From NCBI GenBank assembly GCA_021801605.1, contig JAJYXU010000084.1, forward strand, positions 1 through 45,701: a DNA stretch of 45,701 bases. Reading direction: 5' to 3'. This document shows positions 8,699 to 19,971 of this stretch, in pieces (position 1 is the stretch's first letter; the number at the start of each line of letters is the position of its first letter). The notes beneath the pieces were generated by a model. It saw nothing but the letters and a program-made list of their open reading frames with translations, ran no database searches and was not told the DNA's origin. Both the position numbers and the translations under genes were made by a program. This DNA is from Bacteroidota bacterium. Its GTDB lineage: Bacteria > Bacteroidota > Ignavibacteria > Ignavibacteriales > Melioribacteraceae.

Positions 8699-9544
8699 TT
8701 ATTTTTTCGCCTGAAGAAGAATTTTTAGAAACTCGGCAACTCCATCGTCATTGTTTGTTTTTTTAGTTACAATATCAGCCATTTTTTTTATTTCAGGAAC
8801 AGCATTAGCTACCGCAATTTTAAGAGCGTCAGTATCAAACAACGATTTATCGTTATACCAATCGCCAAGCACTGCAGTATTATTCATCTTAATTTTGAGA
8901 TGACGTAAAAGTTTTCTCAGTCCCTCGCCTTTATTGCATCCCTTTTTTCTAATTTCAAGATAATAAGTTCCACCATGATTTTGAGATTTATAATACGAAG
9001 ATCGTATACCAAGTGTGTAAGGGAAAGTCATTTTTTTTGCTACATATTTAACACTTTCCTGGTAATCCCCCACGATAACTATTTCCAAAGTTTTATCAAG
9101 AAAATTTTCGTAAGAAGTTACTTGCTGGTATTTAGCGCCAAATTTGTTAAGAAAAAGAGGAATGTGTGCGTTCCCTTCTGTAAAATAAATTGCCGAATCA
9201 TGGCACAAAGCGATTTTTAGTAAATATTTATCGGTTAAACGTAGAGAACGCAATACATATTTTTTAGGCAGATATGATTCAAAAATACTTTTCTCGTCAG
9301 GAGATCTTTTGATTAAAGTACCATCCAGCGTAATTAGCGGTATTTCTATTTCTAGCAAATCCGCATATTCTGTTACAGCACTAAGCAATCTTCCGGTAGC
9401 AATAGAAAATTTAACTCCCAACTTTGAAAGCTCTTTTACAAGTGTCTTTGTTTCCTCGCCAAGATTCCCATTATCATCCAGTAATGTGCCGTCAAGATCA
9501 AATACAACTAATTCTATTTTGCGGAGTAATTCTTTGCTAAGCAT
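8699..9544 (-). CDS. HAD phosphatase, Cof type
   Basis: A 281-residue member of the HAD superfamily, Cof/YidA-like subgroup, acting on small phosphorylated metabolites in the cytosol. Motif I is VVFDLDGTLLDD with catalytic Asp16 and Asp18, motif II is SIATGR, and motif IV is LGDWYNDKSLF near the C-terminus. The cap domain between them fits type IIB. The substrate cannot be predicted. I chose the ATG at 9544; a TTG at 9556 would add four residues, and neither has a clear Shine-Dalgarno sequence. It appears to head the transcription unit that continues through pgpH and xerD. Confidence 0.85.
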   Translation of the reverse strand: MLSKELLRKIELVVFDLDGTLLDDNGNLGEETKTLVKELSKLGVKFSIATGRLLSAVTEYADLLEIEIPLITLDGTLIKRSPDEKSIFESYLPKKYVLRSLRLTDKYLLKIALCHDSAIYFTEGNAHIPLFLNKFGAKYQQVTSYENFLDKTLEIVIVGDYQESVKYVAKKMTFPYTLGIRSSYYKSQNHGGTYYLEIRKKGCNKGEGLRKLLRHLKIKMNNTAVLGDWYNDKSLFDTDALKIAVANAVPEIKKMADIVTKKTNNDDGVAEFLKILLQAKK

Positions 9545-9710
9545 TATTGTTTGCAAAACTATTTTAAAATAATGAGAATGATATTGAAGAAATACGTTAG
9601 TTTCATTTTATTTATCCGTTCAACTCAAGAAATAATTCATTCTTCTTTCTGCTTCCACGAATATATTTGAGGGTAATTTCTATTTGAAGTGATATAGTGG
9701 TTTGTTCTTT

Positions 9711-10070
9711 TTATAAAGTTTCCAATTCTTTTAATGCTTCATTTACTGTGTTGCAAACATGAAGAACTCTATCCAGCTGAGAAATCTCTATAAGTGTCTT
9801 TACATTTTTAGTAGGTGAAGCAATTCTAATATGACCTTCGTTAGATTGAAGGATTCTAAAAGCAAGTAAGATGGCGCTTAAACCGGAACTGTCGCAATAT
9901 TCAACTTCCGAAAGATCAATGATCAGTTTTTTAACGTCTTCGGTATGAAGCAGAATTGTAAACTCACCTTTAACAAACCCGGCGATGGATGCATCAAATC
10001 GTTTTTCGTTCAATTTGAATGTGGCTATATCGCCAATCTTTTTTAATTCGTAATTAAAATTTTCGCTCAT
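9711..10070 (-). CDS. STAS-domain anti-sigma factor antagonist-like
   Basis: A 119-residue single STAS domain, the length of SpoIIAA/RsbV proteins. It carries the loop VEYCDSSGLSAI (Asp60-Ser61-Ser62-Gly63), which holds the serine phosphorylated by the partner kinase in that family, and the strand LIIDLSEV before it. Such proteins switch partners between an anti-sigma kinase and a free state; others act in envelope lipid transport or signalling. No kinase or phosphatase partner is in this window. It lies 73 bases after the gene upstream and is followed by about 170 bases before the HAD gene, in which I see no clear promoter or terminator. Confidence 0.82.
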   Translation of the reverse strand: MSENFNYELKKIGDIATFKLNEKRFDASIAGFVKGEFTILLHTEDVKKLIIDLSEVEYCDSSGLSAILLAFRILQSNEGHIRIASPTKNVKTLIEISQLDRVLHVCNTVNEALKELETL

Positions 10071-10143
10071 ATTCCTATTTCTATAAATTAGATTTTTACA
10101 CCACTAATCTACAAATTCAATTAAATAATCCAAACATTATTAA

Positions 10144-10674
10144 TCAAAACATTCTCAGATAGTTCAAAAAACTGCGATAAGCCACCTCGGGGTTTGTGTT
10201 TTTATCTGCTATTTGCATGTTATAGTACTCTCCCGAATACTCCTTCTCAAAACTCACCCTAATCTTAGATTTTACCACATTTGATATTGCACTAAAAAAA
10301 ACATCTTCAGAGCGGTTTAGATCGACCACCACATCAAATTCTTTCTGGTTTAAGCTGCTAACAAGATTTTTATCCGGCAAATTCAATTTTGTAATCTGGT
10401 TCAGGTGATAAGCAATATGTTTGAATTTTTCTCTTTCAGAAACAAGACTGTATTTATGCTCAGATAAGAATAGAGTTATTACTTTTTTATGAATTTGATA
10501 ATACTTCAAAATCTCCAACGAAGAAAAGAAATCTTTATCGTCCTTTGGCATTACGAAAAATAGATCATTCGCATTGCTTATAACGTTATTAAAAGAAAAT
10601 TCTCTGCTGTTTTTGCGCAAATATTTCTTCTTAATTATAAAATGCGCGATTTTCTTTTTTAATCCTTCAAACAT
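10144..10674 (-). CDS. hypothetical protein in the ligA operon
   Basis: A 176-residue protein with a basic N-terminus (many Lys in the first 22 residues) and an alternating helix/strand pattern: LFFVMPKD, KVITLFLSE, EFDVVVDLNRS and SNVVKSKIRVSF. The segment around FDVVVDLNRSEDVFFSAISNVVKSKIRV recalls the half-domain of family 9 glycosyltransferase-like proteins found as short conserved hypotheticals in Bacteroidota, but I cannot show that and see no catalytic motif. It starts one base upstream of the ligA stop and probably shares its message. No signal peptide or membrane segment is evident. Confidence 0.65.
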   Translation of the reverse strand: MFEGLKKKIAHFIIKKKYLRKNSREFSFNNVISNANDLFFVMPKDDKDFFSSLEILKYYQIHKKVITLFLSEHKYSLVSEREKFKHIAYHLNQITKLNLPDKNLVSSLNQKEFDVVVDLNRSEDVFFSAISNVVKSKIRVSFEKEYSGEYYNMQIADKNTNPEVAYRSFLNYLRMF

Positions 10675-10675
10675 T

Positions 10676-13619
<2,944 letters not shown>

Positions 13620-13638
13620 AGAATTCACAAATTACTTA

Positions 13639-15009
13639 TTAATTCTTCACTAATTTAGCTGCAAAAGAACCGTCAATACCATGAATATGCGGCAAAGTTT
13701 GAACCGTACTATTTTCTGCAACTAATTCTATTGGTAAATAATTACCAGCATTAACTAAATTGAAATTCGAATTTTCTGATAAAAATTTTTTAATGATTTC
13801 AAAATTTTCTTCGGGTTCAATTGTGCAAGTGCTGTAAACTAAACTGCCGCCCGGTTTTAATTGTGCTGCGCCGCTTTTCAGTAACTCGTATTGAATATTA
13901 ACAATATTTCTGATATCTCCCAAATCCCTTTTCCATTTTATATCAGGTTTCTTTGTGAGAGTTCCTAAACCGGAACAAGGTGCATCTATTAAAACTCTGT
14001 CAAAGCCCTCTTCATCTTTATATTCATTTGCATCAATTGTAATGGTTTTAACGTTCTTAACTTTTAATCTATCAAGATTTTTTTGTAACACCTTCAATCT
14101 GCTATCAAAACGGTCAAGTGCAACAATTTCGCCTTTGTTCTTCATTACATCTGCCATTAAAGCTGTTTTTCCACCGGGTGCGGCACATAGATCTAAAACG
14201 CGCATTTCCGATTTTATATCCAAGAGTTTAATTGGTAATCCGGTACTCTCATCCTGAACTGAAAAATACCCTTTATGAAAATATTCCCAATCGGTAATGT
14301 TGGATAGATTTGCCATTCGAATAAAGTCCGGCAAATATTTTCCATCGCTGAATTTTAGATCAACTGAATTCAACAGCAATTTCATTTCATCAACATTTGT
14401 TACTAAACTATTTACATGAAGAGTAAGAGAAGGTTTATTATTATTTGCTATAAGAAATTTTTCGGCGTTTTCTTTTCCGTAACGGTTAACCCATCTCTTT
14501 ACCAGCCAAGTTGGATGGGAATAATAAGCACTCAAGTATGCAATGATATCTTCGTTTGGATCAGGATAACGGATTGAATCTTTGCTCCTAATAATGTTGC
14601 GTAAGACAGCATTGGTTAAATCTGCAGGTTTTTGTCCTTGTAATTTTTTAACAAAATCAACTGCTTCGTTAACAGCAGCATAATCCGGAACTTTATCTAA
14701 AAATAAAATCTGATAAAGTGCCACACGCATTGTGTTTTTAACATTAGGAATACATTTAGAAAATTGACCTTTATAGAATCCGTTAAGAATCCAGTCAATT
14801 CTTCCTAGCCAGCGGGTTACACCGTGAACGATTTCGTATAACAATGATTTATCTGGACCGGCGAGGTTGGAATTTTTTATTTCAATATCCAGAAGTTTAT
14901 CTAGATATGCATCTGTTCTATCAATTCTGTTAAGAATTTTAACTGCATGTCCTCTAACACCTTGATAGAGATTCATGCCGAATGTTTCGTTGTTTTGTTC
15001 CTGTTCCAT
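13639..15009 (-). CDS. rsmB: 16S rRNA (cytosine-967-C5)-methyltransferase
   Basis: A 456-residue protein with an N-terminal NusB-like RNA-binding domain (about 1-150) and a C-terminal SAM-dependent RNA m5C methyltransferase domain. The SAM-binding loop is VLDLCAAPGGKTAL, the first conserved cysteine lies in DAPCSGLGTLTKKPD and the catalytic cysteine in VYSTCTIEPEEN. This fusion is diagnostic of RsmB (Sun), which modifies C967 of 16S rRNA. The ATG at 15009 is preferred; a TTG three codons upstream (15018) is in frame. There is no clear Shine-Dalgarno sequence, as is common in Bacteroidota. Confidence 0.93.
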   Translation of the reverse strand: MEQEQNNETFGMNLYQGVRGHAVKILNRIDRTDAYLDKLLDIEIKNSNLAGPDKSLLYEIVHGVTRWLGRIDWILNGFYKGQFSKCIPNVKNTMRVALYQILFLDKVPDYAAVNEAVDFVKKLQGQKPADLTNAVLRNIIRSKDSIRYPDPNEDIIAYLSAYYSHPTWLVKRWVNRYGKENAEKFLIANNNKPSLTLHVNSLVTNVDEMKLLLNSVDLKFSDGKYLPDFIRMANLSNITDWEYFHKGYFSVQDESTGLPIKLLDIKSEMRVLDLCAAPGGKTALMADVMKNKGEIVALDRFDSRLKVLQKNLDRLKVKNVKTITIDANEYKDEEGFDRVLIDAPCSGLGTLTKKPDIKWKRDLGDIRNIVNIQYELLKSGAAQLKPGGSLVYSTCTIEPEENFEIIKKFLSENSNFNLVNAGNYLPIELVAENSTVQTLPHIHGIDGSFAAKLVKN

Positions 15010-15071
15010 ATCAAACAATAAGTATTAGGTGCTATTTTATTTCAATAAAAATGAATGAATAAAGGGATGGA

Positions 15072-15104
15072 TTTAAAAAGAGAAAGGGCTGCTGAAACAG
15101 CCCT
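15072..15104 (-). terminator. intrinsic terminator after rpmE
   Basis: On the minus strand AGGGCTG, a six-base loop and CAGCCCT form a 7 bp GC-rich stem, followed by TTTCTCTTTTT. It begins about 20 bases after the rpmE stop and separates rpmE from rsmB. Confidence 0.85.
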
Positions 15105-15126
15105 ATATATAACCCTTAAAAGAAAA

Positions 15127-15342
15127 TTAAACGGCTTTTTCTTCTTTTACACCATATTTCTTTTTAAATCTTTCTACACGACCCGTGGAATCGACAAGTT
15201 TTTGTTTTCCAGTAAAGAATGGATGACAGTTAGAACAAAGTTCTATTTTGATACTGCTAACCGTAGAGCGTGTTACAAATGTATTTCCACAAACACATGT
15301 AACTTCACATCGCTGATAATTTGGATGAATTCCTTGTTTCAT
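15127..15342 (-). CDS. rpmE: 50S ribosomal protein L31, zinc type
   Basis: A 71-residue ribosomal protein L31. The zinc-binding cysteines are present as Cys16, Cys18 (CVCGN), Cys36 and Cys39 (CSNCHPF), so this is the zinc-containing (C+) form, which can serve as a zinc store. The family sequence MKQGIHPNY, the [11 protein letters not shown] block and the C-terminal [10 protein letters not shown] are all recognisable. AAGGAAGT precedes the ATG by about nine bases. It is a one-gene unit with its own promoter (15374-15405) and terminator (15072-15104). Confidence 0.97.
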   Translation of the reverse strand: MKQGIHPNYQRCEVTCVCGNTFVTRSTVSSIKIELCSNCHPFFTGKQKLVDSTGRVERFKKKYGVKEEKAV

Positions 15343-15373
15343 TTTAAAACTACTTCCTTGATTATTTTGGGCA

Positions 15374-15405
15374 CAAATTTAGGTATGCTACAGCTAAAAA
15401 ACAAA
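15374..15405 (-). promoter_or_regulatory. Bacteroidota-type promoter of rpmE
   Basis: On the minus strand TTTG (15405-15402), exactly 20 bases, then TAAATTTG (15381-15374), which matches the -33/-7 consensus of the primary sigma factor in Bacteroidota. The rpmE start lies about 32 bases downstream, leaving a short leader with a ribosome binding site. Confidence 0.75.
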
Positions 15406-15420
15406 CTCGATTTGCGCAGA

Positions 15421-16095
15421 TTATGGCATTTTTAGGGCTTTTTTCAAAGAATCTGCTTTCATCTGTGCTTTTCTAAGTGAGTCTACCTGTGCTCGGTATT
15501 TATTTAGAGTGTTTTGATCCGGCTTTTCCGATATGAAGAAACCATTATACGGCATCGGCTCACTACCGCTATTGACAATATTTCCGCGCTGCATATTCCT
15601 TTGACGACTACTGCCGGAAATATAATCATCCAGTGAGACAGACCCTGTAGTACTTAGCGGAAATCTTGTATTGGCTCTATTTTGAGAATTGCTTGAGTTA
15701 AGCGATGAACCTGAATTTCCGCTCGAAGCCACTGAGTTATTATTTTGATTTGAATTTTTCTTTGCTAAATCACTGCCGACTTCAACAGAATTACTTACAA
15801 TGGATTGACTATCTAACTTTTGTGCCGGATTAAGTAAAGGATTATCTATCTGCTGAGATGAAGGAAGGAAAATAAATAATAAAATAATTGCAGTAACAAC
15901 TACCGCAGAAGGAGCTAAAAATTTGATCCAGTTGAAACTTTGTTTTTCCTCTTCCAATTTTCCAAAATTCTTGTTTTTAATTCGCGTCATCAAATTGTAT
16001 TCAAAATTTTCCGGTGTTTTAACCTTTGGAAGATTTTGAAGATCTTTGATCAACTTAGAATTCTTTGTTTCATTTTCATTGTAGATAGTTTTCAT
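15421..16095 (-). CDS. putative anti-sigma membrane protein
   Basis: A 224-residue protein encoded 3 bases after the ECF sigma factor gene. Residues 1-55 are a charged cytosolic region with the segment LPKVKTPENFEYNLMTRI; one membrane segment spans about 57-78; the rest is a Ser/Asn-rich extracytoplasmic tail with low complexity (SSGNSGSSLNSSNSQN) ending in a Lys-rich coiled segment. The position and topology fit a membrane anti-sigma factor, but the HxxxCxxC zinc motif of the common ZAS domain is missing. Function is inferred from the neighbour only. Confidence 0.6.
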   Translation of the reverse strand: MKTIYNENETKNSKLIKDLQNLPKVKTPENFEYNLMTRIKNKNFGKLEEEKQSFNWIKFLAPSAVVVTAIILLFIFLPSSQQIDNPLLNPAQKLDSQSIVSNSVEVGSDLAKKNSNQNNNSVASSGNSGSSLNSSNSQNRANTRFPLSTTGSVSLDDYISGSSRQRNMQRGNIVNSGSEPMPYNGFFISEKPDQNTLNKYRAQVDSLRKAQMKADSLKKALKMP

Positions 16096-16098
16096 AGG

Positions 16099-16683
16099 CT
16101 ACTCTTTATAAATATGTTTTAAGAGCTTTTGTAATTGAGCGCGACCGCGATTAATTCTTGATTTAACAGTTCCAATTGCAAGTCCGGTAATTTCAGAAAT
16201 TTCTTCATATGACAGATCTTGTATATCTCTTAATACCACAACTTCTCTATAAACCGGTTTCACTTTAAGTAAAGCTTTTTGAATGATTTCATTTCTTATC
16301 TCGCCATCTGCTATCTTTTCCGGTGAACGAAACATTTTATCTTCAATTTGCGGAGTTTTTTCATCGTCGTTATTACTTATCGAAAAAATAGTTCTTCTGC
16401 GTCTCCGTTTCAATTCATTCTTTGCAAGATTTCCCGCAATTGTATAGATCCACGTAGAAAACTTTGCGAATGATCTATAAGAATCTTTATTAAGATAAAA
16501 CTTAATCATCGTGTCTTGAACAATATCGGTACAAACATCTCTATCGCCAACAAATCTATAAACAAAATTCATCAATGGATCTTTGTAACGCCTAACCAAA
16601 ATTTCATAAGCTTCAAGAGTATTGCTATCTTGAAAATCTTTAATAAGCTCTTCATCTTTTAATTCGGTCAACGACTTATTCAA
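16099..16683 (-). CDS. ECF-type RNA polymerase sigma factor
   Basis: A 194-residue sigma-70 family protein of extracytoplasmic-function size. Region 2 covers about 20-90 (YEILVRRYKDPLMNFVYRFVG, then DIVQDTMIKFYLN and FSTWIYTIAGNLAKNELKR), and region 4 covers about 135-190 (LRDIQDLSYEEISEITGLAIGTVKSRINRGRAQL). An in-frame stop lies four codons upstream, so a TTG at 16683 is the only sensible start. TATAAT stands 5 bases before it. The next gene encodes its probable membrane anti-sigma partner. The regulon is unknown. Confidence 0.9.
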   Translation of the reverse strand: MNKSLTELKDEELIKDFQDSNTLEAYEILVRRYKDPLMNFVYRFVGDRDVCTDIVQDTMIKFYLNKDSYRSFAKFSTWIYTIAGNLAKNELKRRRRRTIFSISNNDDEKTPQIEDKMFRSPEKIADGEIRNEIIQKALLKVKPVYREVVVLRDIQDLSYEEISEITGLAIGTVKSRINRGRAQLQKLLKHIYKE

Positions 16684-16725
16684 TGAGTATTATACCCTAT
16701 CTGAAAAGAAATGTTTCAAATTTTT

Positions 16726-16765
16726 CCGGTTAATTTTAGCCATATAAGAAAATAAAAGCAACCGG
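16726..16765. repeat. imperfect inverted repeat upstream of sigma gene
   Basis: CCGGTT (16726-16731) and AACCGG (16760-16765) enclose a second inverted pair, ATTTTA/TAAAA, with a small internal mismatch, giving one imperfect stem of about 13 positions. It lies between holA and the sigma gene. There is no U-run in either sense that would make it a clear terminator. Confidence 0.4.
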
Positions 16766-16772
16766 CTTTAAA

Positions 16773-17804
16773 CTAAAAACTGGAAGAAACTTCGTGTCCC
16801 AGCATTTCCGATATCAAAGTAAGTAAAACTGTCTTTGGATCGGCAGAAGTAGTTTTTACTGCAATATCTGCATTTAGAAGGGCACGAGAAGCATTAAGAA
16901 GACGCTCATCGTTCATCATATAACTTGCCTTTTTACAATTTACATAATAACCCCAGCTCACACCAGCCAATCTGGCTGCTTCATTATCGTTAATTCCCAA
17001 TTTCACCAATTCCATTATTTGTGCAACTATTAAAACAAACTTAGAAAGCATATTAACAATAACGACAATCTCCATACCCGAGTCAAAAAGATTATATGCT
17101 ACTTCAATCGCTTTCGATTTATTCCCTTTACCTACGACATCCTGAAGATTAAAAATTGAGTATTCTTTTGTGGGAGAAGCGATTTTAATAATATCTTCAG
17201 TAGTAACTTTCTCTTTGTCGGACAAATAATTAAGCAACTTTTGAAGTTGAATCTCGAGTAAAGCTTTATCCTCTCCAACTATATCAACTAAAAACTGTGC
17301 TATATTACCTGGAAAATTAATTCCAAGTTGTTTTGCCTTTTTCACAAGCCAATCAATCAGCTCATCACCGGTTGCAACACGTGCTTCGAATAATGCACGC
17401 ATGTTTAATAAATTAGAATAGGGATCTTTGGAAGGATCCGATATCTTTCCAGATTGTGTGACAACCAAAATTGAAAAGTCGGGAGGATTTTTAATGAAGG
17501 CGGATAATTCTTTTTTATCGTTAAATTTTTCAAAGTTTTTAACAACAATTAATTTTTTACCGCCGCCGAAAGGAAATGAAAAAGCTAGATCCAAAATTTG
17601 AGATAGACTTTGACTCTTTTCAGCACTGATCACTTCCTTATCAAAATCGGAAAGAACAAAAGGGGCAACTGCTTTTTCGATTGTCTCAACAGCAAGATCT
17701 AAAGTGTATTGATCTTCACCGCAAAGGAAATAGATAGGAAGAAATTTATCTTTCGAAAGAGATTTTGATATTTCTGTTACAGATGGAATTTGAATTTTAG
17801 CCAT
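16773..17804 (-). CDS. holA: DNA polymerase III subunit delta
   Basis: A 343-residue clamp-loader delta subunit, which opens the sliding clamp during replication. It has the AAA+-like N-terminal domain with PIYFLCGEDQYTLDLAVETIE, the strand LIVVKNFEKF, the block INFPGNIAQFLVDIVGEDKALLEIQLQKLLNY, and the C-terminal collar domain (SIFNLQDVVGKGNKSKAIEVAYNL). As expected for delta there is no functional Walker A. The ATG at 17804 is preferred to a TTG two codons upstream. It follows the cyclophilin gene after 39 bases. Confidence 0.9.
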   Translation of the reverse strand: MAKIQIPSVTEISKSLSKDKFLPIYFLCGEDQYTLDLAVETIEKAVAPFVLSDFDKEVISAEKSQSLSQILDLAFSFPFGGGKKLIVVKNFEKFNDKKELSAFIKNPPDFSILVVTQSGKISDPSKDPYSNLLNMRALFEARVATGDELIDWLVKKAKQLGINFPGNIAQFLVDIVGEDKALLEIQLQKLLNYLSDKEKVTTEDIIKIASPTKEYSIFNLQDVVGKGNKSKAIEVAYNLFDSGMEIVVIVNMLSKFVLIVAQIMELVKLGINDNEAARLAGVSWGYYVNCKKASYMMNDERLLNASRALLNADIAVKTTSADPKTVLLTLISEMLGHEVSSSF

Positions 17805-17843
17805 ATACAATCAATTAAGTCTGCAAAAAATTGTTCGATAAAT

Positions 17844-18461
17844 TCAACCGGCTCGTTTTTCAATAATTATTTTTTGAATTACAACTGCCTCTATAGGTTT
17901 ATCATTTCTATCTGTTTTCAACTTACCGATATCAAAGAGAACATTCATCCCGCCTATGACTTTACCAAAAATAGTGTGTCTTCCATCCAACCACGGTGCC
18001 GCAATAGTAGTAATGAAGAATTGGCTTCCGTTTGTATTAGGTCCGGCATTAGCCATAGCCAGAACACCTGCATCATCAAAATGAAAGCTTCTTACAATTT
18101 CATCATCAAACTTTTTACCATAAATACTCTCGCCTCCCTCTCCGGTTCCGGTTGGATCACCGCCCTGAATCATAAAATCTTTTATGACACGATGAAACGT
18201 TAATCCGTTGTAATAACCTTTTGCCGAAAGTGCAACAAAATTTTCAACTGTCTTAGGTGTTTCTTTGGCATATAATTCTAATTCAAAAGTACCTTTGTTC
18301 GTTTCAACAACAGCAACTAATTTTTCCCTTCCTTGCAAGTCCAACAATTGAGCCACGGTTGCACCGTCTTGAGATGACTGTAAAACTTTTGGTTTACAAG
18401 ATAAACAACAAACCATCAATGCAATTGTAGAAACGAAAAAAAATAATTTTCTTTGGTTCAT
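17844..18461 (-). CDS. cyclophilin-type peptidyl-prolyl isomerase lipoprotein
   Basis: A 205-residue protein with a signal peptide and lipobox (VCCLSC, lipidated Cys about residue 22), followed by a compact cyclophilin domain. Active-site elements are FHRVIKDFMIQGGDPTGTG (catalytic Arg), NGSQFFIT and APWLDGRHTIFGKV. It would catalyse proline cis-trans isomerisation in the periplasm, anchored to a membrane, helping envelope proteins fold. The ATG at 18461 is used; a GTG at 18470 is possible. It begins 10 bases downstream of uppP. Confidence 0.9.
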   Translation of the reverse strand: MNQRKLFFFVSTIALMVCCLSCKPKVLQSSQDGATVAQLLDLQGREKLVAVVETNKGTFELELYAKETPKTVENFVALSAKGYYNGLTFHRVIKDFMIQGGDPTGTGEGGESIYGKKFDDEIVRSFHFDDAGVLAMANAGPNTNGSQFFITTIAAPWLDGRHTIFGKVIGGMNVLFDIGKLKTDRNDKPIEAVVIQKIIIEKRAG

Positions 18462-18471
18462 TTCATACACC

Positions 18472-19320
18472 CTATGGTAATATTACTCCCTTTCCAAGAA
18501 GAATTAAAATAATTATACCAGCAATAATTCTATATACAATGAAAACAAATGTTGAATTCTTTTTTAAGTACCGAAGAAGCAATCCTATTGAAATATAACC
18601 AACAGCCGCTGATGCAATAGTTGCAACAATCAAATTAATCATTCCATTATGATCAATATATTTCAAGGATTGATAGAATTCCAGCAATCCGCTTGCCGCA
18701 ACGGCAGGAATGCTCATTAAAAAAGAGAAACGCGCCGCAGTCTCACGATCAAATCCCAGAAATAAACCGGCTGTTATTGTTGTGCCCGAACGAGATGAAC
18801 CGGGTATTAGCGCTAATGATTGTGCAAATCCGATAATTAATGCATCATACCACTTAAGGTCTTTGGTCTTACGTGTAAATTTGCCTGTCTTTTCTGCTAC
18901 AGCTAGAATTAGTGCAAGAACAATCAAACTTCCGGCAATGATATATAAATTTTTTGTCAGCACACCTTCAATAATATGTTTGAAACCAAGACCGATCACT
19001 GCTACCGGAAGAGTTGCAAAAACCAAGTACCAGCCCATTTTAGAATTTATTGATTGTTCGTTAAATTTTTTACGGTCAAGTACATTGTCGTGTATAAAAT
19101 CTTCAAGAATTGAAATCAAGTCTTTCCAAAAATATGACAACACAGCAAGAAGGGTCCCCAGCTGAATAACCGCTATAAATGCAGTCCATTTTTCTGGATT
19201 CTCAAATGATATTAAATTCATCAACTTACCGGCTACTGTTAAGTGTCCGGTACTGCTAATGGGTAGAAATTCAGTTATGCCTTGTATGATCCCCAGCAAA
19301 AGTGCTTCAATTGTATTCAA
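18472..19320 (-). CDS. uppP: undecaprenyl-diphosphatase
   Basis: A 282-residue polytopic membrane enzyme of the BacA/UppP family that removes a phosphate from undecaprenyl diphosphate so the lipid carrier can be reused in peptidoglycan and polysaccharide synthesis. Both family signatures are present: GIIQGITEFLPISSTGHL near the N-terminus and LIPGSSRSGTTITAGLFLG in the middle. About eight membrane segments are visible. It is followed by the cyclophilin gene and preceded closely by a beta-barrel protein gene, within an envelope-rich run of genes. Confidence 0.95.
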   Translation of the reverse strand: MNTIEALLLGIIQGITEFLPISSTGHLTVAGKLMNLISFENPEKWTAFIAVIQLGTLLAVLSYFWKDLISILEDFIHDNVLDRKKFNEQSINSKMGWYLVFATLPVAVIGLGFKHIIEGVLTKNLYIIAGSLIVLALILAVAEKTGKFTRKTKDLKWYDALIIGFAQSLALIPGSSRSGTTITAGLFLGFDRETAARFSFLMSIPAVAASGLLEFYQSLKYIDHNGMINLIVATIASAAVGYISIGLLLRYLKKNSTFVFIVYRIIAGIIILILLGKGVILP

Positions 19321-19329
19321 GATTGACCT

Positions 19330-19971
19330 CTAAAGAATAAAAGTTACACCTAAATAAATTCCAAACGAGAAAGCGTTTAAGTTCAGTTTCTCACCGGTGG
19401 AGTGATTGATGATTGAATTTTGTGCATTAGAAACATCGCCGGTTACATCATAACGTAAATTTGTTCCGATCAATGCATAAAAATTTTTACTAAGTAAAGT
19501 GTTTCCTTCTGCTTTTAATACCAATCCATAACCGCTTGCCGAATAGTTTGTGGAAGAATTAATTTTTTCGGAAAGCGAAACGAATCTTGGTCCAATGCCG
19601 CCGCCAAATTTAAATTGATACCCTGCGCCTGGAAGAAGATAATAAGCAAGAATACTAGGTCTATGCATATTAAAAGCAATCTCATATGCCCCGCCTGAGC
19701 CGAATGAAGCGGTATAGGAATCAATCATCAATTCATATTCCAGCCCGAGTGCAAATGAATTGAACAATTTATAATCTGCTTCACCTGAAAAACTAACGGA
19801 GCTTTTGAACGATGGAAGAATATTACCTCCTGCGGCAAAACCAGTATTAACATAATCGCGGAATGACGGTGAAGATCTGAAATCTAGACCCATCGACAAA
19901 TTTAAATCCCATTGCGCAGAGATATTATTCATAGCTGTTATAAAAATTATAAGCATAAATATTTTTTTCAT
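19330..19971 (-). CDS. outer-membrane beta-barrel protein, unknown
   Basis: A 213-residue secreted protein with a clear signal peptide (MKKIFMLIIFITAMNNISA, then Q). The mature part is made of alternating strands with aromatic girdles (FNSFALGLEYELMID, YAL IGTNLRYDVTG) and ends in an aromatic-rich strand (FSFGIYLGVTFIL), as in small outer-membrane barrels. No specific function is recognised. Its ATG overlaps the TGA of the upstream membrane protein gene (ATGA), so the two are translationally coupled. Confidence 0.78.
   Translation of the reverse strand: MKKIFMLIIFITAMNNISAQWDLNLSMGLDFRSSPSFRDYVNTGFAAGGNILPSFKSSVSFSGEADYKLFNSFALGLEYELMIDSYTASFGSGGAYEIAFNMHRPSILAYYLLPGAGYQFKFGGGIGPRFVSLSEKINSSTNYSASGYGLVLKAEGNTLLSKNFYALIGTNLRYDVTGDVSNAQNSIINHSTGEKLNLNAFSFGIYLGVTFIL

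Noticed and set aside
9559-9606. A 15-codon frame (MKLTYFFN...) upstream of the HAD gene, as a possible leader peptide
   Set aside because: No run of regulatory codons, no hairpin or ribosome binding site; chance is sufficient.
18710-19165. A 151-codon open frame on the plus strand within uppP
   Set aside because: It lies wholly antisense to a clear uppP gene, has no ribosome binding site, and its product shows no domain; it is a reading shadow.
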